NCBI RefSeq assembly: GCF_029223485.1
Contig: NZ_JARHTP010000002.1
Span: 186,001-250,000, forward strand
Origin: Streptomyces coacervatus
GTDB taxonomy: Bacteria; Actinomycetota; Actinomycetes; Streptomycetales; Streptomycetaceae
Direction of reading: 5' to 3'
Length of the DNA: 64,000 bases
This document shows positions 48,509 through 57,153 of this stretch, piece after piece. Positions within the stretch are counted from its first letter, which is position 1, and each line of letters starts with the position of its first letter. The position numbers were made by a program, and so were the translations under genes. The notes beneath the pieces are model-generated. The model saw only the letters and a list, made by a program, of their open reading frames with translations. It had not been told where the DNA came from and ran no database searches.

Positions 48509-49015
48509 TCAGCCCTGCTGGAAAAGCTCCGCCGGGAGCGGCTTCAGCAGGGCGTACAGGTCGTCGGTGATGGGGCGGTCCCAGGCGGCGATGGTCACCA
48601 GGACGTTGTCGCTGCGGTCGAACTGCACACAGGAGATGCGGCTCTCGGAGAGCTTGAGGCGGCGCACGATCAGGAGATTGTCGCCCTGCATGACCGGCAT
48701 GTCCTCGACTCCTACGACGCTCACCTCCTCCTCGTTCTCCAGCGCGAGCAGCAGCTGGGCCACCTCGAAGGGGATCTCGTCCTCGGCGATCTCGCGGGCC
48801 GGGGAACCCTCGGGCAGATTGCCGATGATCATCGCGGGGCCGCGGCCGCCGAACAGGTCGTAGCGAAGGAAGACGCCCTGACAGGTGCCGTCGGGGGCGG
48901 GCAGCAGTCCGGCGCCCAGATTGCCGGGCCAGTCACCCGGGTCCATGGCCAGTACGTCGAAGTCGGGCCCGGCGGGGGTGGCGCTGCGGCGGCGGAGGAA
49001 CGACATGTCGCCCAT
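48509..49015 (-). CDS. conserved hypothetical protein
   Basis: A 168-residue acidic cytoplasmic protein without a recognised domain. It opens MGDMSFLRRRSATP, with an alternative start at residue 4 (49006), and contains LDVLAMDPGDWPGNLGAGL-type strands, an acidic EDEIPFEVAQLLLALENEEEVSVV helix-strand, and ends with ITDDLYALLKPLPAELFQQG. Regular alternation of strands and helices and normal codon use support it as real. It converges on the amidase gene. I cannot assign a function. Confidence 0.6.
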   Translation of the reverse strand: MGDMSFLRRRSATPAGPDFDVLAMDPGDWPGNLGAGLLPAPDGTCQGVFLRYDLFGGRGPAMIIGNLPEGSPAREIAEDEIPFEVAQLLLALENEEEVSVVGVEDMPVMQGDNLLIVRRLKLSESRISCVQFDRSDNVLVTIAAWDRPITDDLYALLKPLPAELFQQG

Positions 49016-49071
49016 GGTACGTGGTGCCGTTCGGCGATGTGCGGGAGGTCACGGGGGTTTCGAGGCCGTCG

Positions 49072-49146
49072 TGCGGGTGCGGGTTGTGGGTGGCTGGTCG
49101 CGCCCACGCGGCGGAGCCGCAAATCGATACAGCCCCGCGCCCCTGA
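49072..49146 (-). repeat. Streptomyces dispersed intergenic repeat, copy 2
   Basis: On the minus strand it reads GGGGCGCGGGGCTGTATCGA, TTTGCGGCTCCGCCGCGTGG (a GCGGC(T)CCGC palindrome inside) and GCGCGACCAGCCACCCACAAC. It shares the GGGGCGCGGGG and CGCG.CCAGCC cores with 19527-19592 and lies just before the LuxR gene's 3' end. Confidence 0.7.
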
Positions 49147-49157
49147 GGTGGCTGGTC

Positions 49158-52040
49158 TCACGTCGGCTTCAACGTGGCCGCCAATCCCGTGATCTCCGTG
49201 CCCATCTTCCTGCAGACCGCAGAGAGGAGGCGCACGACCGTCGGCTCGTCCAGGTGCAGTTCCTTTGCGATCTCTGCCTCTGTGCAGCCCTCGGCCGCCA
49301 GGTTGGCGGCGGTGCGTTCCCGGGAGGTCAGGGTGTCCGTTTCGGTGCTGTGCAGGCGGCGGGGGCGCAGGCCGGCCGCGGCGAGTTCGTCGCGGGCGGT
49401 TTCGACGAGGCCGTCGGCGCCGCACTGTGCGGCGGCGTCGAGGCCGCGGTAGAGGTGTTCGGCGGCGTCTGAGGGTCGGCCGGTGCGGCGGAGTTCGGTG
49501 CCCAGGGCTACGAGTGCGCAGGCGAGTTCGTAGGCGGCCGGGGAGCGCTCCAGGTGGGCGACGGACTCCTTCAGGCAATTGATGCGGGCCGATCCGGAGG
49601 AGACCTCGGCGGCGGTCCGCAGGGCCTGGCCGATGGCGGACGGGGTGCCGAACTGGCGGGCCCGGGCGACCGCTTCGAGGGCGGTGGCGACGGCGCGTTC
49701 GGGGGTGTCGTGGCTCTCGGCGCGGGCGAGGTGGAGCTGCCAGGGGCACCAGGCGGGGTTGCGCATGCCGCGCGGTTCCAGGCGGCGGCCCGCGGCGGCG
49801 AGTTCTTCCGCCGCCTCCTTGGTCAGGCCGCGGGCGAGCAGCAGTTCGCCGTGCACGGTCTGGGCGTCGGGGAAGACGACGGCGGCCGGGAAGGGCGGCC
49901 CGAAGGAGTACTCCTCGGCGACCTGCGCGGCCTCGGTGATGCGACCGCGGGCGAGGAGGACCTCGATGAGGGTGCCCACCGCATACCAGTGGGCGGGGGT
50001 GCCGGGGCCGACGCGCTCGGCGAGCCGGAGTCCCGCCATGACGAAGTCCTGGGCCTCGGAGAGCCGGCCGCGGCGGTAGCGCACGTAGGCGAGAAGCGTG
50101 TAGGCGAAGGAGAGGTGGGCGCCGCGCCAGCCCTGGCGCTCGAAGTCGGCGATACCGGTCGCGAACAGCTCTTCCGTCCGTCCCGGCCGGTCGGCGTACA
50201 TGAAGGCGAGCGCGACCAGGACGGGCACCTCGAAGCCGCGGTCGGGTTCGGCCCAGCCGAGGCCGCCGGTCAGGGCGCGTTCGGCGTGGTGGAGGGCGAC
50301 ATGGGCGGGTTCGCCGCGCAGGATCGCGTCCCAGGTGCGCAGGCCGATGATGTAGCGCTCGGTGAGGTCGCGGCCACTGAGGCGGTCGGCGAGTCTGGTG
50401 AGGCGGCGGGAGCGGGAGGGGTGGTCGGGTTCGTCGGCGCGGAAGGCGTCCCACATGAACTGTTCGGCGACCATACGCAGCTTGACGCGGGCGTCGTCGG
50501 TGACGCGGATCTCGCGGGCGAGGGTGTCGGAGGCCTCGGCGAGGTGGTCGCTGTGGGCGAGGACCTGGGAGAGCCGGTAGACGATGTGCTGGCGCAGCCG
50601 GGCGTCGGCGATGGGTTCCTCGAGGGCGGCGCGCAGATGGTTGACGGTGGTGGCGGGTTCGGTGAGCAGGGAGGCGGAGCCCAGTTCGTACAGGACGGCG
50701 GCGCGGTCCTCGTAGGGCGGGGGTTCGCGCAGGGCGCGGGCGAGGTAGCTGCGGGCGGCGTCGGGGGCGCCGGCCCGGAGGGTCTCCTCGGCTGCGGCGC
50801 GCAGTTGCTGGACGACCCAGTTGTCGCCGTCGGGGTGGGTCTCCAGGAGGTGGCGGGCGGCCGCGGAGGGGCCCAGTCCGTCGTTGATCACGCACCAGGC
50901 GGCCTGGCCGTGCAGGGCGACCCGGACGCCGGGCGGGATGGCGCGGTAGACGGCGGTGGCGATCAGGGGGTGGACGAACTCCAGGGTCTCGGCACCGGTG
51001 AGGATGCGGGCGCCGCGCAGCGCGTCGGCGGCGTCGGCGGCCTCCTCGCGGCCGAGTCCGGCGACGGCGGCGGCGAGCTGCGGATGGATCTCGGTGCCGA
51101 GAACGGCGCAGGCCCAGGCGAAGCGCACGGTGGAGGTGCCGAGGCGTTCGAGGCGGGCTACGAGGCCGCTGCCCTTGACGGCGGCGGCGAGGTCGCGCAG
51201 CAGGTGGGCGCCCGTCTCGGTGGGGGTGAGGCCGCGGTCGCGGACCTTGGCGATCAGCTCGACCGTCTCGAAGGGGCTGCCGGCGGTGACGGCCCAGCAC
51301 TCACGGCAGAACGCATCGTCGGCATGCGCACCGAGCGTCTCCCGCACGAGGCGGGCGACGGCGGCGGCGCTCAACGGTTCCAGGTCGAGGGGGCGGCCGC
51401 CCGCACGCCCCGGTAATCCCTTGAACGACTCGGCGTGGTCCGGGAGTTCGTCGGGTCGGTAGGCGACCACGACCAGCAGCGGGAGTTGTTCGGCGCGGGG
51501 CGCGAACGCGGCGAGCCAGCCCAGGGATTCGGGGTCGGCCCAGTGGGCATCGTCGAGGACGAGGACCATCGGGGCGCGCAGCACGGCGAGATGGGTGAGG
51601 ACCCAGTCCAGGCCGTCGCGCAGGCCCTGTTGGTCGGGCGGGGCGCCGTCGGTCGGGGCGCACAGGCCGAGGGCGGGGCCGACGATGTCGTACCAACTGC
51701 CCAGCGAGGCCCGCAGATCGCCCTCCGCGGAACCGGCCAGCTGGGGCTGCAGCAGCTGGCGGGCGACATGGAAGGCGACGCGCTGCTCCTGGTCGCCGCC
51801 GCGGGCGGACAGAACGGTGCAGCCCCGGATGGCGGCGCGCCGGCGGACCTCGGCGAGGAGGGTGGTCTTGCCGATGCCGGCGCGCCCGGCGAAGGCCAGG
51901 AGGGCGCCGCGGGGGCGGTCGGAGGGGTCGGCGCCGTCCCTGCGCAGCCCGGTGAGCTCGCCCAACGCCTCGTCGGCTGCGGCGAGTTCACTCTCGCGCT
52001 CGAAGATGGTCCGGCTGCTCCGTACGATGCGCTGCCCCAT
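49158..52040 (-). CDS. LAL-type LuxR-family transcriptional regulator
   Basis: A 960-residue large ATP-binding LuxR regulator. The N-terminal AAA/NTPase domain has Walker A GRAGIGKTTLL and Walker B MVLVLDDAHWAD; a long helical, TPR-like mid-section follows (residues about 400-880). The C-terminal LuxR helix-turn-helix is LTSRERTAANLAAEGCTEAEIAKELHLDEPTVVRLL. The start is ATG 52040 behind AGGGGG. Such LAL proteins often control secondary metabolism or sugar use; here no biosynthetic cluster adjoins it, so its target is unclear. It is divergent from the copper lipoprotein gene. Confidence 0.9.
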   Translation of the reverse strand: MGQRIVRSSRTIFERESELAAADEALGELTGLRRDGADPSDRPRGALLAFAGRAGIGKTTLLAEVRRRAAIRGCTVLSARGGDQEQRVAFHVARQLLQPQLAGSAEGDLRASLGSWYDIVGPALGLCAPTDGAPPDQQGLRDGLDWVLTHLAVLRAPMVLVLDDAHWADPESLGWLAAFAPRAEQLPLLVVVAYRPDELPDHAESFKGLPGRAGGRPLDLEPLSAAAVARLVRETLGAHADDAFCRECWAVTAGSPFETVELIAKVRDRGLTPTETGAHLLRDLAAAVKGSGLVARLERLGTSTVRFAWACAVLGTEIHPQLAAAVAGLGREEAADAADALRGARILTGAETLEFVHPLIATAVYRAIPPGVRVALHGQAAWCVINDGLGPSAAARHLLETHPDGDNWVVQQLRAAAEETLRAGAPDAARSYLARALREPPPYEDRAAVLYELGSASLLTEPATTVNHLRAALEEPIADARLRQHIVYRLSQVLAHSDHLAEASDTLAREIRVTDDARVKLRMVAEQFMWDAFRADEPDHPSRSRRLTRLADRLSGRDLTERYIIGLRTWDAILRGEPAHVALHHAERALTGGLGWAEPDRGFEVPVLVALAFMYADRPGRTEELFATGIADFERQGWRGAHLSFAYTLLAYVRYRRGRLSEAQDFVMAGLRLAERVGPGTPAHWYAVGTLIEVLLARGRITEAAQVAEEYSFGPPFPAAVVFPDAQTVHGELLLARGLTKEAAEELAAAGRRLEPRGMRNPAWCPWQLHLARAESHDTPERAVATALEAVARARQFGTPSAIGQALRTAAEVSSGSARINCLKESVAHLERSPAAYELACALVALGTELRRTGRPSDAAEHLYRGLDAAAQCGADGLVETARDELAAAGLRPRRLHSTETDTLTSRERTAANLAAEGCTEAEIAKELHLDEPTVVRLLSAVCRKMGTEITGLAATLKPT

Positions 52041-52306
52041 GGCGTACCCCCTGCCACGGTGGTACGCCCGCGCGGGGAGTGGGCGCGCACCGTGACCTAC
52101 AGGCACCTCAGCGTACGCCTGGCGGGGGTCGCGCGAGGCGGCCTGTGCGGTACTGGCCGAGCTGCTTCAGGGGACGTTTCACCGCCTCTGTGGTGGCTAC
52201 CCTGAACAGCGGGGCATCTGGGTCCGTATCCCCCATAGAGGGTCTCCCGCGCCAGACGCGGACAAGCCCGGCGGGTCGCGGGCAGGCCCCGAAAGGGATG
52301 AGCCAT

Positions 52307-52744
52307 ATGGCACTCACGGCACGAAAGGCCCGTACGACGGGCACGGCGCTCCGCCTGACGGCGTCGGTCTTCTCCGCCGCTCTCGTCCTGGCCGCCTGTT
52401 CCAGCGGGGGCGGAGGAGGCGGCTCGGCCTCCTCGAGCGCGAGCAGCACGAGCAAGGCCGGCTCGGGGACCCGGGTGACGGTCACCGAAACGGAATACGG
52501 GCTGAAGCTGTCCCAGTCGTCGTTCACGCCGGGCACGTACACCTTCGTCGCCGACAACGCGGGCAAGATCACGCATGCCCTGTCCGTCGACGGCCCCGGC
52601 GTGGAGGACGCCAAGACCAAGAACATCCAGAGCGGCCAGCAGGCGACGGTCACGGTGACCTTCAAGAAGGGCAAGTACGACTTGTACTGCCCGATTCCCG
52701 GTCACAAGCAGCTGGGGATGAACAAGGAAATCCAGGTCGGCTGA
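52307..52744 (+). CDS. cupredoxin-like lipoprotein (type 1 copper)
   Basis: A 145-residue exported lipoprotein. The signal peptide ends in LVLAACSS, a lipobox with Cys near residue 27, followed by a Gly/Ser spacer. The cupredoxin fold has VTVTETEYGLKLSQSSFTPG, His in KITHALSVDG, and the C-terminal copper-ligand cluster YDLYCPIPGHKQLGM (Cys, His, Met). ATG 52307 follows AAAGGGA; an ATG three codons earlier (52298) is possible. It would be a membrane-tethered extracytoplasmic electron carrier or copper protein. It is convergent with the CGNR gene and separate from the LuxR gene. Confidence 0.85.
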   Translation: MALTARKARTTGTALRLTASVFSAALVLAACSSGGGGGGSASSSASSTSKAGSGTRVTVTETEYGLKLSQSSFTPGTYTFVADNAGKITHALSVDGPGVEDAKTKNIQSGQQATVTVTFKKGKYDLYCPIPGHKQLGMNKEIQVG

Positions 52745-52748
52745 GCCG

Positions 52749-53354
52749 TCACGCCTGCTGGGTCTTGCGGTGCCGGTCGTGGTGCCGGGCGACGCGTGCG
52801 CGGTTGCCGCACGAGGGCTTGCACCACTCCTGGCGCGGGTGCTCCTTGAGGAAGTAGCGCACGCAGCGCGGCGCGTGGCAGGCGCGCAGCCGCTGCCGGT
52901 CGGGGCCGGCGAGGAAGGCGATCGCGGCGTGCGCGAGGGTGGCGGTGAGCTCGTGCGCGTCGTCAGCCGCCTTCCTGCGTACGGCGGGTTCGGCGTCCTC
53001 GGGCCAGTGCAGCACGGGCACGGTCGGCGTGCGGGCGGCCGCGGCGTTGAGGCGGGCGACGGCCTCGGAGACGGACAGGAGGCGGGTGGCGTCGGCGGGG
53101 CTGGGTTCGGCGGGGCGTACGGCGCGGGCGAAGAGGGTGCGGACGGCCGCGCGCAGGTCGCGGACGGCGGTGAGGGTCGCATCGTCGGCGAGGAAGGCGG
53201 CGGCGTCCGGCACGGCGTCGGGGTGGGCACGGACCCAGGCGGCGAGCCCTGGGGGGTCCGTCAGGTCATCGGCAACCCCGCCGTGCCCGTCGTGACGGAT
53301 GGTGAGGGTGAGGTCGAGAGTGAGGCGGGCGTCCCTGGTGAGCGATTCCTGCAT
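52749..53354 (-). CDS. CGNR zinc-finger (ABATE domain) regulator
   Basis: A 201-residue putative DNA-binding protein. The N-terminal ~140 residues are the ABATE (stress-induced, antibiotic-resistance-linked) domain with many Ala/Asp helices; the C-terminal CGNR zinc finger is RACHAPRCVRYFLKEHPRQE, then WCKPSCGNRARVARHHDRHR with four cysteines and the CGNR signature. The ATG at 53354 has no ribosome site but TACCAT seven bases before it, suggesting a leaderless transcript. It is convergent with the cupredoxin gene (4-base gap). Its targets are unknown. Confidence 0.88.
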   Translation of the reverse strand: MQESLTRDARLTLDLTLTIRHDGHGGVADDLTDPPGLAAWVRAHPDAVPDAAAFLADDATLTAVRDLRAAVRTLFARAVRPAEPSPADATRLLSVSEAVARLNAAAARTPTVPVLHWPEDAEPAVRRKAADDAHELTATLAHAAIAFLAGPDRQRLRACHAPRCVRYFLKEHPRQEWCKPSCGNRARVARHHDRHRKTQQA

Positions 53355-53611
53355 AGGGTTAATGGTAGGTGCGACGGCATCCATTAGCCGAGTGGCTGCG
53401 CAGCAGGTAGGGCAGGACCGGGTCCGAGGAATCGCCGCGGCGAGCCGCCGGTCACAGCCGCTCGCCGAGCGCAGCGCAGCCGTGAAGGAATCGCCGCCCC
53501 GGCCGGCCGCCCGGCGGCCAGAAGGTCGGGCTGCTTCCGGAAGACGACCTTCCCCTCCGGGGGCCGGCCTGGCTCAAGCACCGGCCCCGGGACAGCGGCA
53601 CGGCCGCCGGG

Positions 53612-53854
53612 TCACGTCAGGTCGAACTCTCCCTCCCGCGCCCCCGACACGAACGCGCCCCATTCCGCGGGCGTGAAGATCAAGGAAGGGCTTTCCGGGC
53701 GGCCGCTGTTGCGCATCGCGATGAATCCCTCGACAAAGGCGATCTGGACATCCCCCAGGCCACGGCTGCTCGAGTGCCAGTCGGCGTCACTGAGGTCCAG
53801 CTCAGGCTTGTCCCAGCCCGCAAGCGGGTGCTGCTGGATGGTGCTCTCGGCCAC
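53612..53854 (-). CDS. DUF397 protein (orphan)
   Basis: An 80-residue DUF397 protein: DLSDADWHSSSRGLGDVQIAFVEGFIAMRNSG followed by SLIFTPAEWGAFVSGAREGEFD, the usual family pattern. DUF397 proteins normally sit beside an Xre-type regulator whose activity they modulate, but no helix-turn-helix gene adjoins this one: the neighbours are CGNR and thiolase genes. Between 53355 and 53611 I see only a GAAGGTCG/CGACCTTC hairpin-like pair and no supported gene. Confidence 0.85.
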   Translation of the reverse strand: MAESTIQQHPLAGWDKPELDLSDADWHSSSRGLGDVQIAFVEGFIAMRNSGRPESPSLIFTPAEWGAFVSGAREGEFDLT

Positions 53855-53950
53855 GTCCGTGCTCCTCCCGATTCGTCGTCCGCGGCCAGCCTAGCGATCG
53901 GTTTCTGTTGCCAACAGGCCACGTGAGGAGGACCTTTCCGGAGTCTTTTA

Positions 53951-55114
53951 CTAGTCCGGAGGTTCGCTCCCCACGAGCCACATGGAGAAGAACTGCGATC
54001 CGCCGCCGTAGGCGTGCCCAAGGACCCGCCGGGCCCCTTCCACCTGGTGTTCTCCGGCCTGTCCGCGCACCTGGAGCGCCGCCTCCGCAAAGCGGATCAT
54101 GCCGGAGGCGCCGATGGGATTGGTCGACAGGACGCCGCCCGACATGTTGACGGGCAGGTCCCCGTCCAGCTCGGTGACCCCGGACTCGGTGAGTTTCCAG
54201 CCCTCGCCCTCGGCGGCGAAGCCCAGGTTCTCCAGCCACATGGGCTCGTACCAGGAGAACGGCACGTACATCTCGACGGCGTCGATGTCGCGGCGCGGAT
54301 CGGCGATCCCGGCCTGCCGGTACACATCGGCGGCGCAGTCCTTGCCGGCCTGCGGCGACACGGCGTCCTTGCCTGCGAAGAGGGTGGGCTCGCTGCGCAT
54401 GGCCCCGCCCAGCATCCAGGCCGGCGGCCGCGGTGCCCGTGCCGCACCCGACCGGTCCGTCAGCACCATGGCGCAGGCACCGTCGGAGGACGGGCAGGTC
54501 TCGGAGTACCGGATCGGGTCCCACAGCATGGGCGAGGCCTGGACCTTCTCCAGGGTGATGTCGTGTTCGTGCAGGTGGGCGTACGGGTTCTTGAGCGCAT
54601 TGCGCCGGTCCTTGTACGCCACCAGCGAGCCGACCGTGTCGGGCGCGCCGGTGCGTCGCATGTACGCGCGCACGTGCGGGGCGAAGAAGCCGCCCGCCCC
54701 GGCGAGCAGGGGCTGCTGGAAGGGGATCGGCAGGGACAGGCCCCACATGGCGTTGGACTCGGACTGCTTCTCGAAGGCCACCGTCAGCACGGTCCCGTGG
54801 ACGCGGGCCGCGACCAGATTCGCGGCGACGAGCGCGGTCGAGCCGCCGACCGAACCGGCCGTGTGCACGCGCAGCATCGGCTTGCCCACCGCTCCGAGCG
54901 CATCGGCAAGATACAGCTCGGGCATCATCACGCCCTCGAAGAAGTCGGGCGCCTTGCCGATGACGACGGCGTCGATGTCGGCCCACGTCAACTCGGCGTC
55001 GCCGAGCGCACGCCCGGCCGCCTCCCGGACAAGTCCCGCGATCGACACATCGCGCCGGGCTGCGACGTGCTTCGTCTGGCCGATGCCTACGACGGCCACG
55101 GGCTCCTTGCTCAT
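53951..55114 (-). CDS. thiolase-fold lipid-transfer protein (Ltp-like)
   Basis: A 387-residue thiolase-superfamily protein of the SCP2/Ltp branch. Start MSKEPVAVVGIGQTKHVAAR; landmarks include VGGSTALVAANLVAARVHGTVLTVAFEKQSE, YSETCPSSDGACAMVLTD, and the C-terminal GGVLSTNPIGASGMIRFAEAALQVRGQAG and LGHAYGGGSQFF (GHxxGG type). The classic thiolase nucleophile Cys is replaced (HTAGSVGG), as in Ltp aldolases. ATG 55114 overlaps the stop of the upstream thiolase gene by ATGA. The order resembles Rv3521-Rv3523 of the mycobacterial cholesterol region, where the last is ltp3. A retro-aldol role in steroid-like side-chain cleavage is inferred. Confidence 0.85.
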   Translation of the reverse strand: MSKEPVAVVGIGQTKHVAARRDVSIAGLVREAAGRALGDAELTWADIDAVVIGKAPDFFEGVMMPELYLADALGAVGKPMLRVHTAGSVGGSTALVAANLVAARVHGTVLTVAFEKQSESNAMWGLSLPIPFQQPLLAGAGGFFAPHVRAYMRRTGAPDTVGSLVAYKDRRNALKNPYAHLHEHDITLEKVQASPMLWDPIRYSETCPSSDGACAMVLTDRSGAARAPRPPAWMLGGAMRSEPTLFAGKDAVSPQAGKDCAADVYRQAGIADPRRDIDAVEMYVPFSWYEPMWLENLGFAAEGEGWKLTESGVTELDGDLPVNMSGGVLSTNPIGASGMIRFAEAALQVRGQAGEHQVEGARRVLGHAYGGGSQFFSMWLVGSEPPD

Positions 55115-56160
55115 CGCGGATCCCCTTCGAGTACGGCAACCAGGTTCTGTTGCAGACAAGGGCCGGAGGTGGCGTGGGCGAGCGCCCGGTCGGAGTCGCC
55201 CCGGTGGATGCGGGCGGCCGCCTCCCCCATGCGGATCAGCCCGGCAGCCATGATCGGGTTGGCGGCGAGGGCCCCGCCGGACGGGTTGACGCGCACGCTG
55301 TCGTCGAGCCGCAGGGCCTTGCGCAGCACGACCTCCTGCGAGGTGAAGGGGGCGTGCAACTCGGCGGTGTCCACGGGTCGTTCGAAGGCGCCGGCCTTCT
55401 CGGCGGCCAGGCGGGTGGAGGGAGAGTCGGTCAGGTCGCGGACGCCGAGGCCGTGCGCCTCGATGCGGTGGTCGATGCCGCGGATCCAGGCGGGCCGCGC
55501 GCACAGTTCCCTGGCCCGTTCCCCCGCCGCGAGGACGACGGCGGCCGCTCCGTCGCCGATGGGCGGGCAGTCACCGGTACGGAGGGGCCGTACGAGATAG
55601 TCCCCTTGGGGTACCGAACCCCTCAGCTGGGCATGGGAGTTGGAGGTGGCGTCGGTGCGGCTGCGGGATGCCACCGCCGCAAGGGCGGGCTCGTCCGTGT
55701 CGCCCGCGTCGATGAGGGCCTGCGCCTGCAGCGCGGCCAGGGCGACGGAGTCGGGCCACAGGGGTGCCACGTAGTACGGGTCGAGCTGGCGGGTCAGGAC
55801 GTCGCGTACGGAGCCGGGTGAGGACTTGCCGTATGCGTAGACGAGCGCGGTGTCCGCCTCGCCGGTGAGGAGTTTCGTCCACGCCTCGTACAGGGCCCAG
55901 GCGCCGTCCATCTCGACGTGCGACTCGGAGATCGGCGGCCAGGCGCCGACGCCGTCGAGGGCGAGGGTGAAGGAGAAGGCACGGCCGGCCAGGTAGTCGC
56001 TGGAGCCGGAGCAGGTGAAGCCGACGTCGGCGGTCTTGAGGCCGGTCTGGGCGAGGACGTCGTGCAGGACCGGCATGAGCATCTCGACCTCGGAGAGGTC
56101 CTCGCTGGTGCGCCGGTGGTCGGTCTGGGCGAAGGCGACCAGTGCTATGTCACATGTCAC
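55111..56160 (-). CDS. thiolase-domain protein (Ltp4-like)
   Basis: A 349-residue thiolase-superfamily protein. It opens MTCDIALVAFAQTDHRRTSEDLSEVEMLMPVLHDVLAQTG, has VGFTCSGSSDYLAGRAFSFTLALDG, an E-rich HVEMDGAWALYEAWTKLLTGEAD segment, and ends with GGALAANPIMAAGLIRMGEAAARIHRG. It looks catalytically divergent, like Ltp proteins that form heterodimers with a DUF35 partner. It overlaps both neighbours (ATGA at 56157-56160 with the DUF35 gene and 55111-55114 with the next thiolase), so the three form a tightly coupled unit, probably one enzyme complex. Confidence 0.85.
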   Translation of the reverse strand: MTCDIALVAFAQTDHRRTSEDLSEVEMLMPVLHDVLAQTGLKTADVGFTCSGSSDYLAGRAFSFTLALDGVGAWPPISESHVEMDGAWALYEAWTKLLTGEADTALVYAYGKSSPGSVRDVLTRQLDPYYVAPLWPDSVALAALQAQALIDAGDTDEPALAAVASRSRTDATSNSHAQLRGSVPQGDYLVRPLRTGDCPPIGDGAAAVVLAAGERARELCARPAWIRGIDHRIEAHGLGVRDLTDSPSTRLAAEKAGAFERPVDTAELHAPFTSQEVVLRKALRLDDSVRVNPSGGALAANPIMAAGLIRMGEAAARIHRGDSDRALAHATSGPCLQQNLVAVLEGDPR

Positions 56161-57098
56161 AGCAGCTCCTTGTACGTGTCGTACTCCGCGTCGGGCTCAC
56201 CGGTCGGCCGGTAGTGGTCGGGATAGCGGGCCCCTTCCGTCCATGCCGGCTCCACCCGCAGCCCCATCCGCACCTGGTCGTAGGGGATGCCGCCGATGCG
56301 GCCGTGCAGTGCGAGGCCGGCTCCGTCGAGGGCGATGTGGGCGTAGACGTACGGGACTTCGATGTCGAGGTTCTTCGCCTTGATGTTGACGATGCAGTAC
56401 GTGGTGACGGTGCCGCGCGGCCCCACCTCGACCTGTTCCGATGTGGCGACGCCGCAGGTGGGGCAGGCGCCCCTCGGCGGGACGTACACCTTGCGGCAGG
56501 AGGGGCAGCGTTCGCCCACCGTCCGCCTCTCGGAGAGTGCGCGGATGTAGGCGGTCTGGGCGCGGCCCGGCGAGTAGGTGTAGTCGAGGCGGGCGGGGGC
56601 GACGATGCCGCTGATCGCGTCGGTGAACTGGCCGCTGTGGCCGGCCGGTTGGGCCGGTTCGCCGTCGTACGGTTCGAAGCAGGCGATGTCGGTGATGGCA
56701 CCCTCGCACGCTTCGGCCCAGCGGACGCGGACGCGCATGCCGGTGTGTACGGCGTCGGGTCCTGGGGCGTCGAGGGCGTGCAGGAGGGCGGTGTCGGCGC
56801 CGTCGAGGCGGACCAGGACCCAGGCGAAGGGGGTGTCGAGGGGCTGGCCGCGGCGGGGTTCATCGTTCCAGGCCCAGGTGGTGACCGTGCCGGTGGGGGC
56901 GACCTCGACGAGGTCGTGTATCTCCTCGGCGGTGACGGGGTCGTACTCGACGGGCGGGACGAGGACGCGGCCGTCGACGGTCTTCACGCCGAGGACGACG
57001 CGCTCGCGCAGGCCGGTCAGGAAGGCGCTCTGGACCGGGCCGACGGAGCGGGTGAAGGGGAATTCGACGGCGAGGGGGGCTTTGAGGACTTCGGGCAT
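56157..57098 (-). CDS. DUF35 OB-fold/zinc-ribbon acyl-CoA-associated protein with duplicated halves
   Basis: A 313-residue protein of the DUF35 (rubredoxin-like zinc ribbon plus OB-fold) family. The zinc ribbon is GERCPSCRKVYVPPRGACPTCG with two CxxC pairs, placed centrally; OB-fold sequences flank it (GTVTTWAWNDEPR in the first half and GTVTTYCIVNIKAK in the second). AAAAGGAGATCGGC precedes ATG 57098. It overlaps the next thiolase gene (ATGA). In mycobacteria such proteins (Rv3521) partner Ltp enzymes of cholesterol side-chain degradation. A similar complex is inferred; the substrate need not be a steroid. Confidence 0.87.
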   Translation of the reverse strand: MPEVLKAPLAVEFPFTRSVGPVQSAFLTGLRERVVLGVKTVDGRVLVPPVEYDPVTAEEIHDLVEVAPTGTVTTWAWNDEPRRGQPLDTPFAWVLVRLDGADTALLHALDAPGPDAVHTGMRVRVRWAEACEGAITDIACFEPYDGEPAQPAGHSGQFTDAISGIVAPARLDYTYSPGRAQTAYIRALSERRTVGERCPSCRKVYVPPRGACPTCGVATSEQVEVGPRGTVTTYCIVNIKAKNLDIEVPYVYAHIALDGAGLALHGRIGGIPYDQVRMGLRVEPAWTEGARYPDHYRPTGEPDAEYDTYKELL

Positions 57099-57116
57099 GC
57101 CGATCTCCTTTTGGGG

Positions 57117-57152
57117 CCTGTGAGACCTGTGAGACCTGTGGGTCCTGTGGGG
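57117..57152 (+). repeat. 9-base tandem repeat, four units
   Basis: CCTGTGAGA twice, then CCTGTGGGT and CCTGTGGGG, filling the gap between the enoyl-CoA hydratase stop and the DUF35 ribosome site. It is probably a slippage-prone spacer that could alter the distance between two co-transcribed genes. Confidence 0.6.
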
Positions 57153-57153
57153 C

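Noticed and set aside
53385..53450. tRNA-like text (TTAGCCGAGTGGCTGCGCAGCAGG) between the CGNR and DUF397 genes
   Set aside because: It resembles a class II tRNA D-arm, but I could not find an acceptor stem, anticodon arm or a GGTTCGAATCC-type T-arm at the right spacing.
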